A DNA stretch of 64,000 nucleotides from Sulfurospirillum_A sp029027265 (GTDB taxonomy: Bacteria > Campylobacterota > Campylobacteria > Campylobacterales > Sulfurospirillaceae), in NCBI GenBank assembly GCA_029027265.1, contig CP093061.1, positions 1,116,001-1,180,000 of the forward strand, in the 5' to 3' direction. How positions within the stretch are numbered: position 1 is the first letter of the stretch; every line of letters starts with the position of its first letter. The notes beneath the pieces are model-generated. The model was given only the letters and a program-made list of their open reading frames with translations. It had not been told where the DNA came from and ran no database searches. The position numbers and the translations under genes are program-made. Of this stretch, positions 8,143 through 17,086 are shown piece after piece.

Positions 8143-9507
8143 ATGTTAAAACCAAGAGGCATAAATAAAAAACTACACTTTGCGGGAAGTACACTATCTT
8201 TTATAATAGTATGTGTAATAACACTTACAGTTGTTATGAATGAGAGAAGTAAAAAAGATTCACTCATTATAAACATAGCTGGTAAACAAAGAATGCTTAC
8301 TCAAAAAATGAGTAAAGAGATATTTCATATAAAATATAAACAAAGCACTGATTTTAGAGAGCTTAATAGTGCTGTTGATCTGTTTGATAATAATCTTCAT
8401 GACCTTATGCAAGGTAACTCTGTAAAAGGTATTTATCTTCCTCAAAATACAAAAATAAAAATTAAATTAGAAGAGGTAAACTCACTTTGGATTCCATTTA
8501 AAGATGAGGTGTTAAAAATAAAAAAAGAAGTAGCTTTTATAAAAAATGATTTAGAAACATTAACAGGAAGAACAACATCACTTTTAAATGAATCAGACAG
8601 AATTGTAAAAATCATGGTCAAAAGTAGCATGAGTAGAGAGTTTATTGACCTTTCAGGAAGACAAAGAATGCTTTCACAAAGAATGGGACTTTTTGTTGAG
8701 AGGTATTTAAGAACAGATAATGAAGAAGACTACTTACAATTTGTAAAAGCAAAAAATCAATACAATGAAACCATTAATAGGTTTATGAATGATAAAGAAG
8801 TACAATCCTTGCCAGAAGTTTACACACTTGTAAAAAAGACTTATAAGTATTGGAAAGCACATGAAAAATATGTATTGGGTATCTTAAAAGTAGAAAACAA
8901 CATAAATGATTCAATTTCATACATATATGAAAAAAATATTAAACTTTTAAATACTATGGATGCAGCAGTTTGGTTGTATACAGAGTACAGTGAAGAGAAA
9001 AATAGTATGTTTATAAAGTTTCAATATATTTCACTTATAGTTGCGTTGATTATAATTTTGTTTTCATATATACTTTCTCGTGAGATAGTAAATCATATTA
9101 ATGATTTTGTAAATAGAACAAAAGCATTAGAAAGTGATGATATAAACAGCCTTAATCATAGACATATAAGAGTCGATGAAGAGAGCGAAGATGAGTTGAT
9201 TGAAGCATCTAATTATCTTTCTAATTTTGTTAAAAAAGTAAATATAGCTATGAGCCACTCAGAAGATGCAATTAAACAAGCAGAGTCAGCAGTTCATGAA
9301 CTTCAGCATTTAGCTGATAATGTGGAAGAGGCATTACAAGATTTAAAGATAGATAAGAAAGAAAAAGCTAATTTTGATAAAAAAGTGAATGCTACAGAAG
9401 ATATAGCAATAGAGTCTGCAGAAAATCTTATACATGTAAGAAAAATGTTAGAGAAACTTAAATCAAATCTGAATACTATGGTAGAAAATTCACAAAAATT
9501 AGATTAA
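8143..9507 (+). CDS. PilJ/NarX-type membrane sensor protein without an output domain
   Basis: 454 residues with two membrane helices (about residues 15-33 and 290-310) enclosing a periplasmic region. That region has two PilJ-type motifs, GKQRMLTQKMSKEI and LSGRQRMLSQRMG. Repeats of this type occur in NarX-like nitrate sensors and PilJ receptors. After the second helix comes only a coiled-coil cytoplasmic tail of about 145 residues. No kinase, methyl-accepting hairpin, GGDEF or helix-turn-helix region is seen. It lies directly before napA, so nitrate or nitrite sensing is likely, but the signalling partner is unknown. Confidence 0.8.
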   Translation: MLKPRGINKKLHFAGSTLSFIIVCVITLTVVMNERSKKDSLIINIAGKQRMLTQKMSKEIFHIKYKQSTDFRELNSAVDLFDNNLHDLMQGNSVKGIYLPQNTKIKIKLEEVNSLWIPFKDEVLKIKKEVAFIKNDLETLTGRTTSLLNESDRIVKIMVKSSMSREFIDLSGRQRMLSQRMGLFVERYLRTDNEEDYLQFVKAKNQYNETINRFMNDKEVQSLPEVYTLVKKTYKYWKAHEKYVLGILKVENNINDSISYIYEKNIKLLNTMDAAVWLYTEYSEEKNSMFIKFQYISLIVALIIILFSYILSREIVNHINDFVNRTKALESDDINSLNHRHIRVDEESEDELIEASNYLSNFVKKVNIAMSHSEDAIKQAESAVHELQHLADNVEEALQDLKIDKKEKANFDKKVNATEDIAIESAENLIHVRKMLEKLKSNLNTMVENSQKLD

Positions 9508-9527
9508 TTCTACAAAAAAACTATTTT

Positions 9528-9577
9528 TTGACATAAGTCATTGCTATGTAACTACCTCTATAGCTATAATCATCCTG
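9528..9577 (+). promoter_or_regulatory. Crp/Fnr-type activated nap promoter
   Basis: TTGACATAAGTCAT at 9528-9541 is a one-mismatch palindrome. A perfect TATAAT at 9565-9570 predicts transcription start near 9576, placing the palindrome centre about 41.5-42 bp upstream. A strong ribosome site AGGAGG (9589-9594) precedes the napA ATG. This mirrors the HAO promoter at 1914. Confidence 0.75.
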
Positions 9578-9601
9578 TAACCCAAATCAGGAGGTATCTA
9601 T

Positions 9602-12421
9602 ATGTCGCTTTCAAGAAGAGACTTTCTTAAGACAACAGCAGCAGCAAGTGCAGCAGCAGCAGTGGGAATAGCAGTACCACAAGAAGCTAAGGCAGCAGCA
9701 GCTCAAGCTGAGTCAGGATGGAGATGGGACAAGGCCGCTTGTCGTTTTTGTGGTACCGGTTGTGGTATCATGCTTGCAACTAAAGGCGGAAAAATTGTCG
9801 CAGTAAAAGGTGATCCGGCAGCTCCGGTCAATCGTGGGCTTAATTGTATCAAGGGATACTTTAATGCTAAAATTATGTATGGTGCAGATCGTTTAAAGCA
9901 ACCACTTCTTCGTATAGGAAAAGATGGTAAGTTTGATAAAAACGGTAAGTTTCAACCAGTTAGTTGGAAAAGAGCTTTTGATGAGATGGAAGTCAATATC
10001 AAAAAAGCACTTAAGGCTAGTGGACCAGAAGGTGTTGGTGTATTTGCTTCAGGACAGTATACTGTCATGGAAGGGTACGCAGCACAAAAAATGATGAAGG
10101 GTGGATTCCGTTCAAACGCAATCGATCCAAATGCTCGTCACTGTATGGCAAGTGCTGTTGTTGGTTTTTACCAAACATTCGGTATTGATGAGCCAAGTGG
10201 TTGTTATGATGATATCGAATTAACAGATACAGTTATAACATGGGGCGCAAATATGGCTGAGATGCATCCAATTCTTTGGTCACGTGTAACAGATAGAAAA
10301 CTATCAAACCCAGATAAGGTCAAAGTAGTAAATATCTCTACTTATAGACATAGAGGATCAGATTTATCTGATGTAGAGATAATCTTCTCACCAAATACCG
10401 ATTTAGCTCTTTGGAACTATGTTGCTAGAGAGATTGTTTATAATTATCCAGAGTCAATTGATTGGGATTTTGTTAAAAAGCATATTGTTTTTGCAGCAAG
10501 CCCAGTAAATATGGGTTATGGAATGAGAAGAGCTGGTGAGAAATCAATAACTCCAGTTAATCCAGATGGTAGTGCTGGTAAATATAGTGCAGCAGAGATG
10601 GAAATCATAAATAAAGAGATGGTAACTATTGTTTCTGAAAAAGAAGGACCTGCTCTTGAGCCTTATGGTTACAAAGCAGGAGACAAGATGGTTCATAAGC
10701 CAGCTGGTCTTAAACACTGGGAAATCTCTTTTGAAGAGTATAAAAAATTCTTAGCTCCTTATACACTAGATTACGTAGCAAAAATTTCTAAGGGTGATCC
10801 TGATGAGTCAATTGATAGTTTCAAGAAGAAGCTACAATACTTAGCTAAATTATACGTTGAAAAAGGTAGAAAAGTAGTATCTTTCTGGACTATGGGTATG
10901 AATCAACATACACGTGGTACTTGGGTAAATACTTTAGCATATAATGTTCACTTTTTATTAGGAAAACAAGCTAAGCCAGGAGATGGTGCTTTTAGTCTTA
11001 CAGGACAACCAAGTGCTTGTGGAACTGCTCGTGAAGTTGGAACATTCTGTCACAGATTACCTGCTGACATGATGGTGAAAAGTAAAAAACATAGAACCAT
11101 TGTTGAGACAAGCTGGAAAGTTCCTGCTGGAACTCTAAACCCAGTTGGAAATCAACATATTATGAAAATTCACAGAGACATCGAAGATGGTGTTATTAAA
11201 TTTGCATGGGTAAATGTATGTAATCCATATCAGGATACAGCAAGTGCAAATCACTGGATAAAAGCAGCTAGAACAATGGATAACTTCATTGTTTGTAGTG
11301 ATGGTTATCCTGGAATAAGCGCAAAAGTAGCTGACCTTATTCTTCCATCGGCTATGATATATGAGAAGTGGGGAGCTTATGGTAATGCCGAGCGTCGTAC
11401 ACAACACTGGAGACAACAAGTTCTTCCAGTAGGTGACTCTATGAGTGATACATGGCAATGGATTGAGCTTTCAAAAAGATTTACTGTTAAAGATGTTTGG
11501 GGAGAGCAACCACTTCGTGGTAACAAAAAGCTTCCAGATGTAATAGGTAAAGCAAAAGCGATGGGATATAACGAAGATACTACTATGTTCGAGATTCTTT
11601 TTGCAAATAAAAGAGCTAAATCTTATCCAAAAGATATGAACGACCCAATCAATGTTGGTTATGATGATACTGAAAGTAATGGCGATAGCCGTGGCGTAAT
11701 TGGATCTGACGGTAAAGAGTGGAAAGGTTATGGTTTCCATATTCATAAGTATCTTTTTGAAGAGTATGCAGACTTTGGTCGTGGTCATGCTCATGACTTG
11801 GCAGATTTTGACACTTACCATAGAGTAAGAGGGTTGAAGTGGCCAGTTGTAGATGGAAAAGAGACTCAATGGAGATTTAACTCTAAGTACGATCCATATG
11901 CAAGAAAAGCCAATACTGGTGACTTTGCGTTCTACGGACCACTTGCAAAAGCTCTTTCTCAAGGTGACTTGATGGGGATTACTGATAAAACCAAGAAGAG
12001 TTTGAAAAACAAAGCTAAAATTTTTGCTAGACCATATATGGATCCTCCAGAGATGCCGGATTCAAAATATGACACTTGGATGTGTACAGGACGTGTTCTT
12101 GAGCATTGGCATAGTGGAACTATGACTATGAGAGTACCTGAGCTGTATCGTGCAGTTCCTGAAGCTTTATGTTATATTAATCCAGGTGATGCTAAGACTA
12201 AAGGATTCAAACAAGGTGAACTTATTTGGGTTGAATCACGTCGTGGTAAGGTAAGAGCTAGAGTTGAGACTAGAGGAAGAAACAGAGTTCCAAAAGGGCT
12301 TATTTTTGTTCCTTGGTTTGATGAAAAAGTCTTTATAAACAAAGTTTGTCTAGATGCTACTTGTCCGATGTCAAAACAGACTGACTACAAGAAGTGTGCT
12401 GTTAAGCTTTACAAAGCGTAG
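9602..12421 (+). CDS. napA: Periplasmic nitrate reductase catalytic subunit NapA
   Basis: 939 residues, typical for campylobacterotal NapA, which is longer than enterobacterial forms. The Tat leader is SRRDFLKTTAAASA. The [4Fe-4S] site has C48, C51, C55 and C83 (CRFCGTGC...CIKGYF). C181 in NARHCMASAV is the expected molybdenum-ligating cysteine of Nap-type bis-MGD enzymes. It reduces nitrate to nitrite in the periplasm with electrons from NapB. It is the first gene of the nap operon, behind a Crp/Fnr-type promoter and AGGAGG. No napC occurs in the operon; NapG/NapH take that role in this phylum. Confidence 0.98.
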   Translation: MSLSRRDFLKTTAAASAAAAVGIAVPQEAKAAAAQAESGWRWDKAACRFCGTGCGIMLATKGGKIVAVKGDPAAPVNRGLNCIKGYFNAKIMYGADRLKQPLLRIGKDGKFDKNGKFQPVSWKRAFDEMEVNIKKALKASGPEGVGVFASGQYTVMEGYAAQKMMKGGFRSNAIDPNARHCMASAVVGFYQTFGIDEPSGCYDDIELTDTVITWGANMAEMHPILWSRVTDRKLSNPDKVKVVNISTYRHRGSDLSDVEIIFSPNTDLALWNYVAREIVYNYPESIDWDFVKKHIVFAASPVNMGYGMRRAGEKSITPVNPDGSAGKYSAAEMEIINKEMVTIVSEKEGPALEPYGYKAGDKMVHKPAGLKHWEISFEEYKKFLAPYTLDYVAKISKGDPDESIDSFKKKLQYLAKLYVEKGRKVVSFWTMGMNQHTRGTWVNTLAYNVHFLLGKQAKPGDGAFSLTGQPSACGTAREVGTFCHRLPADMMVKSKKHRTIVETSWKVPAGTLNPVGNQHIMKIHRDIEDGVIKFAWVNVCNPYQDTASANHWIKAARTMDNFIVCSDGYPGISAKVADLILPSAMIYEKWGAYGNAERRTQHWRQQVLPVGDSMSDTWQWIELSKRFTVKDVWGEQPLRGNKKLPDVIGKAKAMGYNEDTTMFEILFANKRAKSYPKDMNDPINVGYDDTESNGDSRGVIGSDGKEWKGYGFHIHKYLFEEYADFGRGHAHDLADFDTYHRVRGLKWPVVDGKETQWRFNSKYDPYARKANTGDFAFYGPLAKALSQGDLMGITDKTKKSLKNKAKIFARPYMDPPEMPDSKYDTWMCTGRVLEHWHSGTMTMRVPELYRAVPEALCYINPGDAKTKGFKQGELIWVESRRGKVRARVETRGRNRVPKGLIFVPWFDEKVFINKVCLDATCPMSKQTDYKKCAVKLYKA

Positions 12422-12439
12422 TAGAGGAAAAGGATTGTT

Positions 12440-13264
12440 TTGAGCAATCTTGATTCAAAAAAACCGGTCATTACTAAAAGAAGAAGATTTCTTTCTGTAA
12501 TGGCACAAAGTGTTGGTTTGTCGGCATTAGGTGGAATGGTTTGGACTGGTTATATAGAGGAAGCAAAGTCAGCACCGCTGATTTTGCGTCCTCCTGGTGC
12601 AAAACCTGAAACCGATTTTTTGCGTATGTGTATTAAGTGTGGACAGTGTGCTGAAGCATGCCCGTTTGACACTTTACTCATGGCAAAACCAGGAGACAAT
12701 AAACCTATGGGTACTCCGTATTTCATACCAAGAGATGTACCATGTTACATGTGTACAGATATTCCTTGTGTACCTGTTTGTCCAACAGGTGCTTTAGATG
12801 TGGAAAGTGTATCTAGTGTTGTTGAAGGTGAAAAAGTTTTAGATATAAATAAGTCTAGAATGGGACTTGCAGTCGTTGACGAAGAGTCTTGTATTGCTTA
12901 TTGGGGAATTCAGTGTGATGCTTGTCATAGAGCTTGTCCTTTGATGGATGAGGCTATCGTTCTTGAATATAAGAGAAATGATAGAACAGGAAAACATGCA
13001 CTGTTACTACCTAAAGTAATAAGTGAAGCCTGTACGGGATGTGGTTTATGTGAGCGTGCTTGTGTAACAGAAAAAGCAGCTATTTTTGTACTTCCTACCC
13101 AAATTGCCCAAGGCAAAGTTGGTGGGTATTATATAAAAGGCTGGGATCCAAAAGATGAGAAACGTCTAGAAAATATTTCAACAGACGTTACGACTCAAAC
13201 AAAAAGAAGTGAACTTGCTCCGCAAGATTACTTAAACTCTAACGAGGTATTGTTTGATGACTAA
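12440..13264 (+). CDS. napG: Ferredoxin-type quinol dehydrogenase subunit NapG
   Basis: 274 residues from a TTG start (AGAGGAAAAGG upstream). The Tat-type leader KRRRFLSVMAQSVG precedes four [4Fe-4S] motifs: CIKCGQCAEACP, CYMCTDIPCVPVCP, CIAYWGIQCDACHRACP and CTGCGLCERAC. NapG works with NapH as the menaquinol dehydrogenase that feeds NapB/NapA, replacing the NapC cytochrome absent here. It follows napA by 18 bp and overlaps napH by 8 bp. Confidence 0.95.
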   Translation: MSNLDSKKPVITKRRRFLSVMAQSVGLSALGGMVWTGYIEEAKSAPLILRPPGAKPETDFLRMCIKCGQCAEACPFDTLLMAKPGDNKPMGTPYFIPRDVPCYMCTDIPCVPVCPTGALDVESVSSVVEGEKVLDINKSRMGLAVVDEESCIAYWGIQCDACHRACPLMDEAIVLEYKRNDRTGKHALLLPKVISEACTGCGLCERACVTEKAAIFVLPTQIAQGKVGGYYIKGWDPKDEKRLENISTDVTTQTKRSELAPQDYLNSNEVLFDD

Positions 13265-14075
13265 TTTTTTAAAAAAATATCGTTTTTTGATGTTACGGAG
13301 AGTTAGCCAGATTGGTATTTTGGTTCTTTATTTTAGTGCTAATGCATATGGGTTTAAAGTTCTTACAGGAACTTTGAGTTCGTCTTTGCTTTTTGGGATT
13401 ATTCCTCTTTCTGATCCATTTGCAGTAATGCAAATGTTTGCAGCAGGGGCAATTCTTGGAGCAGATGTTTTGATAGGTGCTTTGATAATATTGATATTTT
13501 ATGCCAGTATTGGTGGACGCTCATTTTGTTCTTGGATTTGTCCGATAAACATGATAACCGATTTGGCAAATTGGTTGAGAAGAGTTCTTCTTCTTGATAA
13601 GACGGAGAAAAAGGTTTGGTTAGGACGTGGTGTTAGGTATAAAGTTATAGTACTTTCACTAATTTTATCAGCCTTTACAAGTGTTGCTGCTTTTGAAATT
13701 GTATCGCCAATTTCTATGCTACATCGTGGTATAGTATTTGGTATGGGCATGGGAGGTGCAGCAGTATTGTCAATCTTCTTGTTTGACCTATTTGCGGTTA
13801 AGAATGGTTGGTGTGGGCATATATGTCCACTAGGTGGTTTTTATTCAGTTGCTTCAAAATTGAGCATCATAAGAGTAAAACATAACCAACCAAACTGTAC
13901 TCTTTGTATGAAGTGCAAAGATGTATGTCCTGAGAGACAGATTCTCTCTCTTATTGGAAAAGAGAGTGGAGATGTAAGTTCGGGAGAATGTACCAATTGT
14001 GGTAGATGTATCGAAGTCTGTGACGATGATGCTCTGTCATTTGGTATTAGAAATTATATCAATAAAAACGGATAG
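13257..14075 (+). CDS. napH: Membrane quinol dehydrogenase subunit NapH
   Basis: 272 residues from the ATG at 13257, inside the last codons of napG; a TTG one codon earlier is possible. It has four or more membrane helices and the two NapH/NosR-type CX3CP motifs (CSWICP, CGHICP). Two cytoplasmic ferredoxin-type clusters follow, CTLCMKCKDVCP and CTNCGRCIEVC. It takes electrons from menaquinol and passes them to NapG. The order A-G-H-B-F-L-D is the standard one for Campylobacterota. Confidence 0.95.
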   Translation: MTNFLKKYRFLMLRRVSQIGILVLYFSANAYGFKVLTGTLSSSLLFGIIPLSDPFAVMQMFAAGAILGADVLIGALIILIFYASIGGRSFCSWICPINMITDLANWLRRVLLLDKTEKKVWLGRGVRYKVIVLSLILSAFTSVAAFEIVSPISMLHRGIVFGMGMGGAAVLSIFLFDLFAVKNGWCGHICPLGGFYSVASKLSIIRVKHNQPNCTLCMKCKDVCPERQILSLIGKESGDVSSGECTNCGRCIEVCDDDALSFGIRNYINKNG

Positions 14076-14082
14076 GAGACAT

Positions 14083-14610
14083 ATGATGTTTAGTAAAAAG
14101 ACACTTATAGCTGCTGCGACATTAACAGCTCTTATAGCAACTGGGTGTGCTATGAGCAGCAGTGTTAGTGAAGAGTCGTTGGGGCTTAGAAAAACTGACC
14201 TTTATACAGAAAACACTACTACAGGAGATAAAACTTCGTATAGTACTGTTGCTGCGGGTGAGTCAAAAGTATATGAGCGTGCGTTTGAAAATGCACCACC
14301 TATGATATCTCATGATGTTGAAGGTATGCTACCGATAACCATGAATTACAACTCATGTTTAGGTTGTCATGATCCGATGGTTGCAGCTTCGGTGAATGCA
14401 ACATCAGTTCCAAAGTCACATTTGTTTGACATGAGAAGTGAAACTGCACTTGCAACTGTATCATATGCTAGATACAGCTGCACACAGTGTCATGCTCCTC
14501 AATCAGATAATGAGCCTTTGGTAGAAAATACATTCCAACCAGAGTTCAGAACTGAAAATGGAATGAAACAATCAAATTTACTTGATAACCTAAATGAAGG
14601 TGTTCAGTAG
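14083..14610 (+). CDS. napB: Diheme cytochrome c NapB, with a possible lipoprotein leader
   Basis: About 175 residues from ATG codons at 14083/14086, preceded by GATAGGAG. A start further upstream inside napH would ruin the signal peptide. Two heme sites, CLGCH and CTQCH, with spaced histidines are typical of NapB, the electron donor to NapA. The leader TLTALIATGCAMSSS has a cysteine in a lipobox-like position, so the protein could be lipid-anchored rather than freely soluble. It lies 7 bp after napH and 2 bp before napF. Confidence 0.93.
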   Translation: MMFSKKTLIAAATLTALIATGCAMSSSVSEESLGLRKTDLYTENTTTGDKTSYSTVAAGESKVYERAFENAPPMISHDVEGMLPITMNYNSCLGCHDPMVAASVNATSVPKSHLFDMRSETALATVSYARYSCTQCHAPQSDNEPLVENTFQPEFRTENGMKQSNLLDNLNEGVQ

Positions 14611-14612
14611 GA

Positions 14613-15119
14613 ATGGCTGACGTAAGCAGAAGGGAAGCATTTGCTTCCCTTGCTTCTCGTTTTAGAAAAGCTAAAGATGATAAACCTTTACATGTAAGAC
14701 CACCTTATAACGAGGACGAGTCTCTTTTTCAGCTTTGTTTAGAGTGTGAAGAGAAACCTTGTGTTACTGCTTGTGAAGAAGATATAATAAAGCTTGATGT
14801 TGATAAAATACCATTTTTGAGTTTTGAGAAGAGTGGATGTACTTTTTGTGAAGAATGCGTAAAGGTATGCCCTAGTAAAGTGTTGGTTTTAAACCAAGAG
14901 CATTGGATAAAATCAAAATTTAGCATAGATATAAATAGCTGTTTAGCTTGGGATAGTGTTATGTGTAGTAGCTGTAGAGATGGATGTGATGAAGGAGCTA
15001 TAAACTTCTTTGGAGTCTTTAGACCTACTATAGATATGGATAAATGTACAGGGTGTGGATTTTGTTATGGTGTATGTCCACCTTATGCCGTAAAGTATGA
15101 AGTACCCAAGGAGAAGTGA
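14613..15119 (+). CDS. napF: Cytoplasmic iron-sulfur protein NapF
   Basis: 168 residues with no export signal. Four cysteine clusters are seen: CLECEEKPCVTAC, CTFCEECVKVCP, CLAWDSVMCSSCRDGC and CTGCGFCYGVCP. NapF proteins help NapA maturation or cofactor loading and interact with NapA in the cytoplasm. It starts 2 bp after napB and its TGA overlaps the napL ATG by one base. Confidence 0.92.
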   Translation: MADVSRREAFASLASRFRKAKDDKPLHVRPPYNEDESLFQLCLECEEKPCVTACEEDIIKLDVDKIPFLSFEKSGCTFCEECVKVCPSKVLVLNQEHWIKSKFSIDINSCLAWDSVMCSSCRDGCDEGAINFFGVFRPTIDMDKCTGCGFCYGVCPPYAVKYEVPKEK

Positions 15120-16075
15120 TGAAGTGGTTAATTTCGATTTTTCTTTTGATTGTCAGTGTTCAGGCTAATACTACTATTAGACCATATGATTTTATAGAAG
15201 CTAGTGGAAATGTTATTGATATAGTTATATCAGATGACATGCTCACAGTTAGTACTGACATGGGAACTATAGAGTCCTACAATATGGCTTCTAAAAAACA
15301 ACTTATGATTGAAAAATTCCCTATGATAAAAGATTTCATGGGAGATGATATATACCCTAAAGTTTTTTCTACTGATTATTTGAAATTTTCTAAAAGATAT
15401 TTAGCAGTTGTTCAAGGTGTAAGTGGATTACGCGAACTGTTTGTTATAAAGAATGGTAAAAAAACCAAGTTGATTAGTGAAAAAGAGAAACTATTTATAT
15501 CAAAAGCCAAATTTGTAGACGAAAATCGTATCATGATAGCACTGTTAAGTAATGAATATATACTTTTTGATATTAAAGAAAAAAAGATACTTTATCGTTT
15601 GCATGTAAGCTATTCTCATTTTTCAGATTTTATGTTAAGTTTAGATAAAAGTATGTTAGTAGGTAGTTCAGAATCCGGTGAGATAACAGTACTAAATATA
15701 GAAAATGGAAAAATAATTAAAATTCTAAAAGGTGGCAATGTTGATAATGTCTATAAAGTTGATATTAAAAATGGTAAAGTTTTAGCTGCTGGACAAGATA
15801 GGCGTGGTATTGTGTATGATTTAGATACAGAGTCTTATAGTAGATTTGATGGTAATTTTCTCATTTATGCTGGGGCATTAAGTCCTAGTGCAAAAATGGC
15901 TGCATTTGCATTTACAGAAGATAACGATATAGTTATTTTTGACATTTTTTCAGATAAACAAGTGCATACTTTGAAAGGTCAAAAAAGTACACTCAATAGC
16001 ATAGTGTTCATAGATGAAAACACACTGGTAAGTGGAAGTGATGACAAGTTTATAATGATGTGGAAATTAAATTAA
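15119..16075 (+). CDS. napL: Nap accessory beta-propeller protein NapL
   Basis: 318 residues with a signal peptide (LISIFLLIVSVQA), so periplasmic. The mature part has WD40/PQQ-like beta-propeller blades, including a closing STLNSIVFIDENTLVSGSDD and FIMMWKLN. NapL is a campylobacterotal nap gene whose exact job is unsettled; family work points to Nap maturation or function. The ATG at 15119 overlaps the napF stop. GTG at 15116 is an in-frame alternative. Confidence 0.9.
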   Translation: MKWLISIFLLIVSVQANTTIRPYDFIEASGNVIDIVISDDMLTVSTDMGTIESYNMASKKQLMIEKFPMIKDFMGDDIYPKVFSTDYLKFSKRYLAVVQGVSGLRELFVIKNGKKTKLISEKEKLFISKAKFVDENRIMIALLSNEYILFDIKEKKILYRLHVSYSHFSDFMLSLDKSMLVGSSESGEITVLNIENGKIIKILKGGNVDNVYKVDIKNGKVLAAGQDRRGIVYDLDTESYSRFDGNFLIYAGALSPSAKMAAFAFTEDNDIVIFDIFSDKQVHTLKGQKSTLNSIVFIDENTLVSGSDDKFIMMWKLN

Positions 16076-16087
16076 AGGGATAATAAA

Positions 16088-16168
16088 ATGAAAATTATAG
16101 AAGTTAAACTTCGTGCTTTAGTCGCGAGGAATTTTTGCGGAATTACTTCCGTAAAAAGGGGACATTAA
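16088..16168 (+). other. Possible 26-codon ORF or REP-like hairpin between napL and napD
   Basis: After AAAGGGATAATAAA an ATG opens a 26-codon frame (MKIIEVKLRALVARNF...) ending in TAA just before the napD leader. The same stretch is unusually GC-rich for the neighbourhood and folds locally (CGGAA-TTAC-TTCCG). It could be a small peptide, an RNA structure in the nap mRNA, or a stray REP-like element. I cannot decide from one copy. Confidence 0.3.
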
Positions 16169-16169
16169 T

Positions 16170-16520
16170 ATGAATGTTTCAAGTATAGTGGTTCAAGCTA
16201 GAAATGAGTATATTGATGGATTAGTTGAAGAGTTTAAAGAGTGTGATTTTTGTGATTATCACTTTCATGATGCTTCTATTGGAAAGATAATAGTAACAGT
16301 TGAGGGTGAAGGAATTGAGCAAGAGATGGCAAATGTAAGAAAGATAGAAGCCATGAAACATATTATATCAGCAGAGATGATGATGGCTTATAGCGAAGAT
16401 GAACTTGATCGTGAAAGAGAAGCTCTTGGCAAAAGTGATATTGTTCCTGATGTTCTTAAAAATGATGCAATTAGAGCAGAAGATATAACTTACAATGGTG
16501 ATTTGAAGAAAAAATTATAG
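16170..16520 (+). CDS. napD: NapA signal-peptide-binding chaperone NapD
   Basis: 116 residues beginning MNVSSIVVQARNEYIDGLVEE, the ferredoxin-fold NapD family. It binds the twin-arginine signal of NapA to prevent early export. The core domain (about 1-80) has the expected KIIVTVEGEG and ANVRKIEAM strands. A charged 35-residue tail extends beyond the enterobacterial length. It is the last nap gene, separated from napL by the odd 95-bp segment at 16088. Confidence 0.92.
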   Translation: MNVSSIVVQARNEYIDGLVEEFKECDFCDYHFHDASIGKIIVTVEGEGIEQEMANVRKIEAMKHIISAEMMMAYSEDELDREREALGKSDIVPDVLKNDAIRAEDITYNGDLKKKL

Positions 16521-16529
16521 GGAGATATA

Positions 16530-17066
16530 ATGATAAGTTCTTATCAATATTTTGTAGAAACTGCTGTTCCAAAAGATGAGTTGATTGTTTCAAGAACAGA
16601 CTTGAATGGTTATATAACTTATGCTAATGATGTGTTTGCAGAAATATCAGGATATACTCCCCAAGAGTTGATTGGAAAACCACACTCTATAGTAAGGCAT
16701 CCAGATATGCCACATTCTATTTTCAAAGAGTTATGGAAAGTTATAAAATCAGGAGCTATTTGGCGAGGATATGTCAAGAATCTTAGAAAAGATGGTGCTT
16801 ATTATTGGGTATATGCAGAAGTTTCTGGTGTTTACAAAGACAATAAATTAGTTGAATTTAAATCCCTTAGAGCACCAGTTGATGAAGGTAAAAAGGTTGA
16901 ATTTCAAGACAACTATGATGCATTACGAAAGAGTGAAGAGGGTAGTTGTAGGGTAGTTACCAATATATCTATAGAAAACTATGAAAAACTCAAAAAACTT
17001 TCAACCGAAGAAAAGATATCGCAAGAGAAGATTTTAAATCATGTTCTTTCAGATTTACTACTCTAG
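16530..17066 (+). CDS. PAS-domain protein, CetB/Aer-like energy-taxis sensor
   Basis: 178 residues with a PAS domain at about 15-125 (DLNGYITYANDVFAEISGY, then IVRHPDMPHSIFKELW and WRGYVKNLRKDG), the FAD-binding Aer/CetB type. A short helical tail follows. There is no membrane helix or output domain. In Campylobacter, CetB-like proteins work with a separate membrane transducer in energy taxis. GGGAGATATA precedes the ATG, 9 bp after napD, so it is probably cotranscribed with nap, linking redox sensing to nitrate respiration. Confidence 0.82.
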   Translation: MISSYQYFVETAVPKDELIVSRTDLNGYITYANDVFAEISGYTPQELIGKPHSIVRHPDMPHSIFKELWKVIKSGAIWRGYVKNLRKDGAYYWVYAEVSGVYKDNKLVEFKSLRAPVDEGKKVEFQDNYDALRKSEEGSCRVVTNISIENYEKLKKLSTEEKISQEKILNHVLSDLLL

Positions 17067-17086
17067 ACACGTTTTGTAGAATTCAT

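Noticed and set aside
11135..11962. Long reverse ORFs inside napA
   Set aside because: They are antisense to a certain gene and have low-complexity, cysteine/isoleucine-rich translations typical of shadows.
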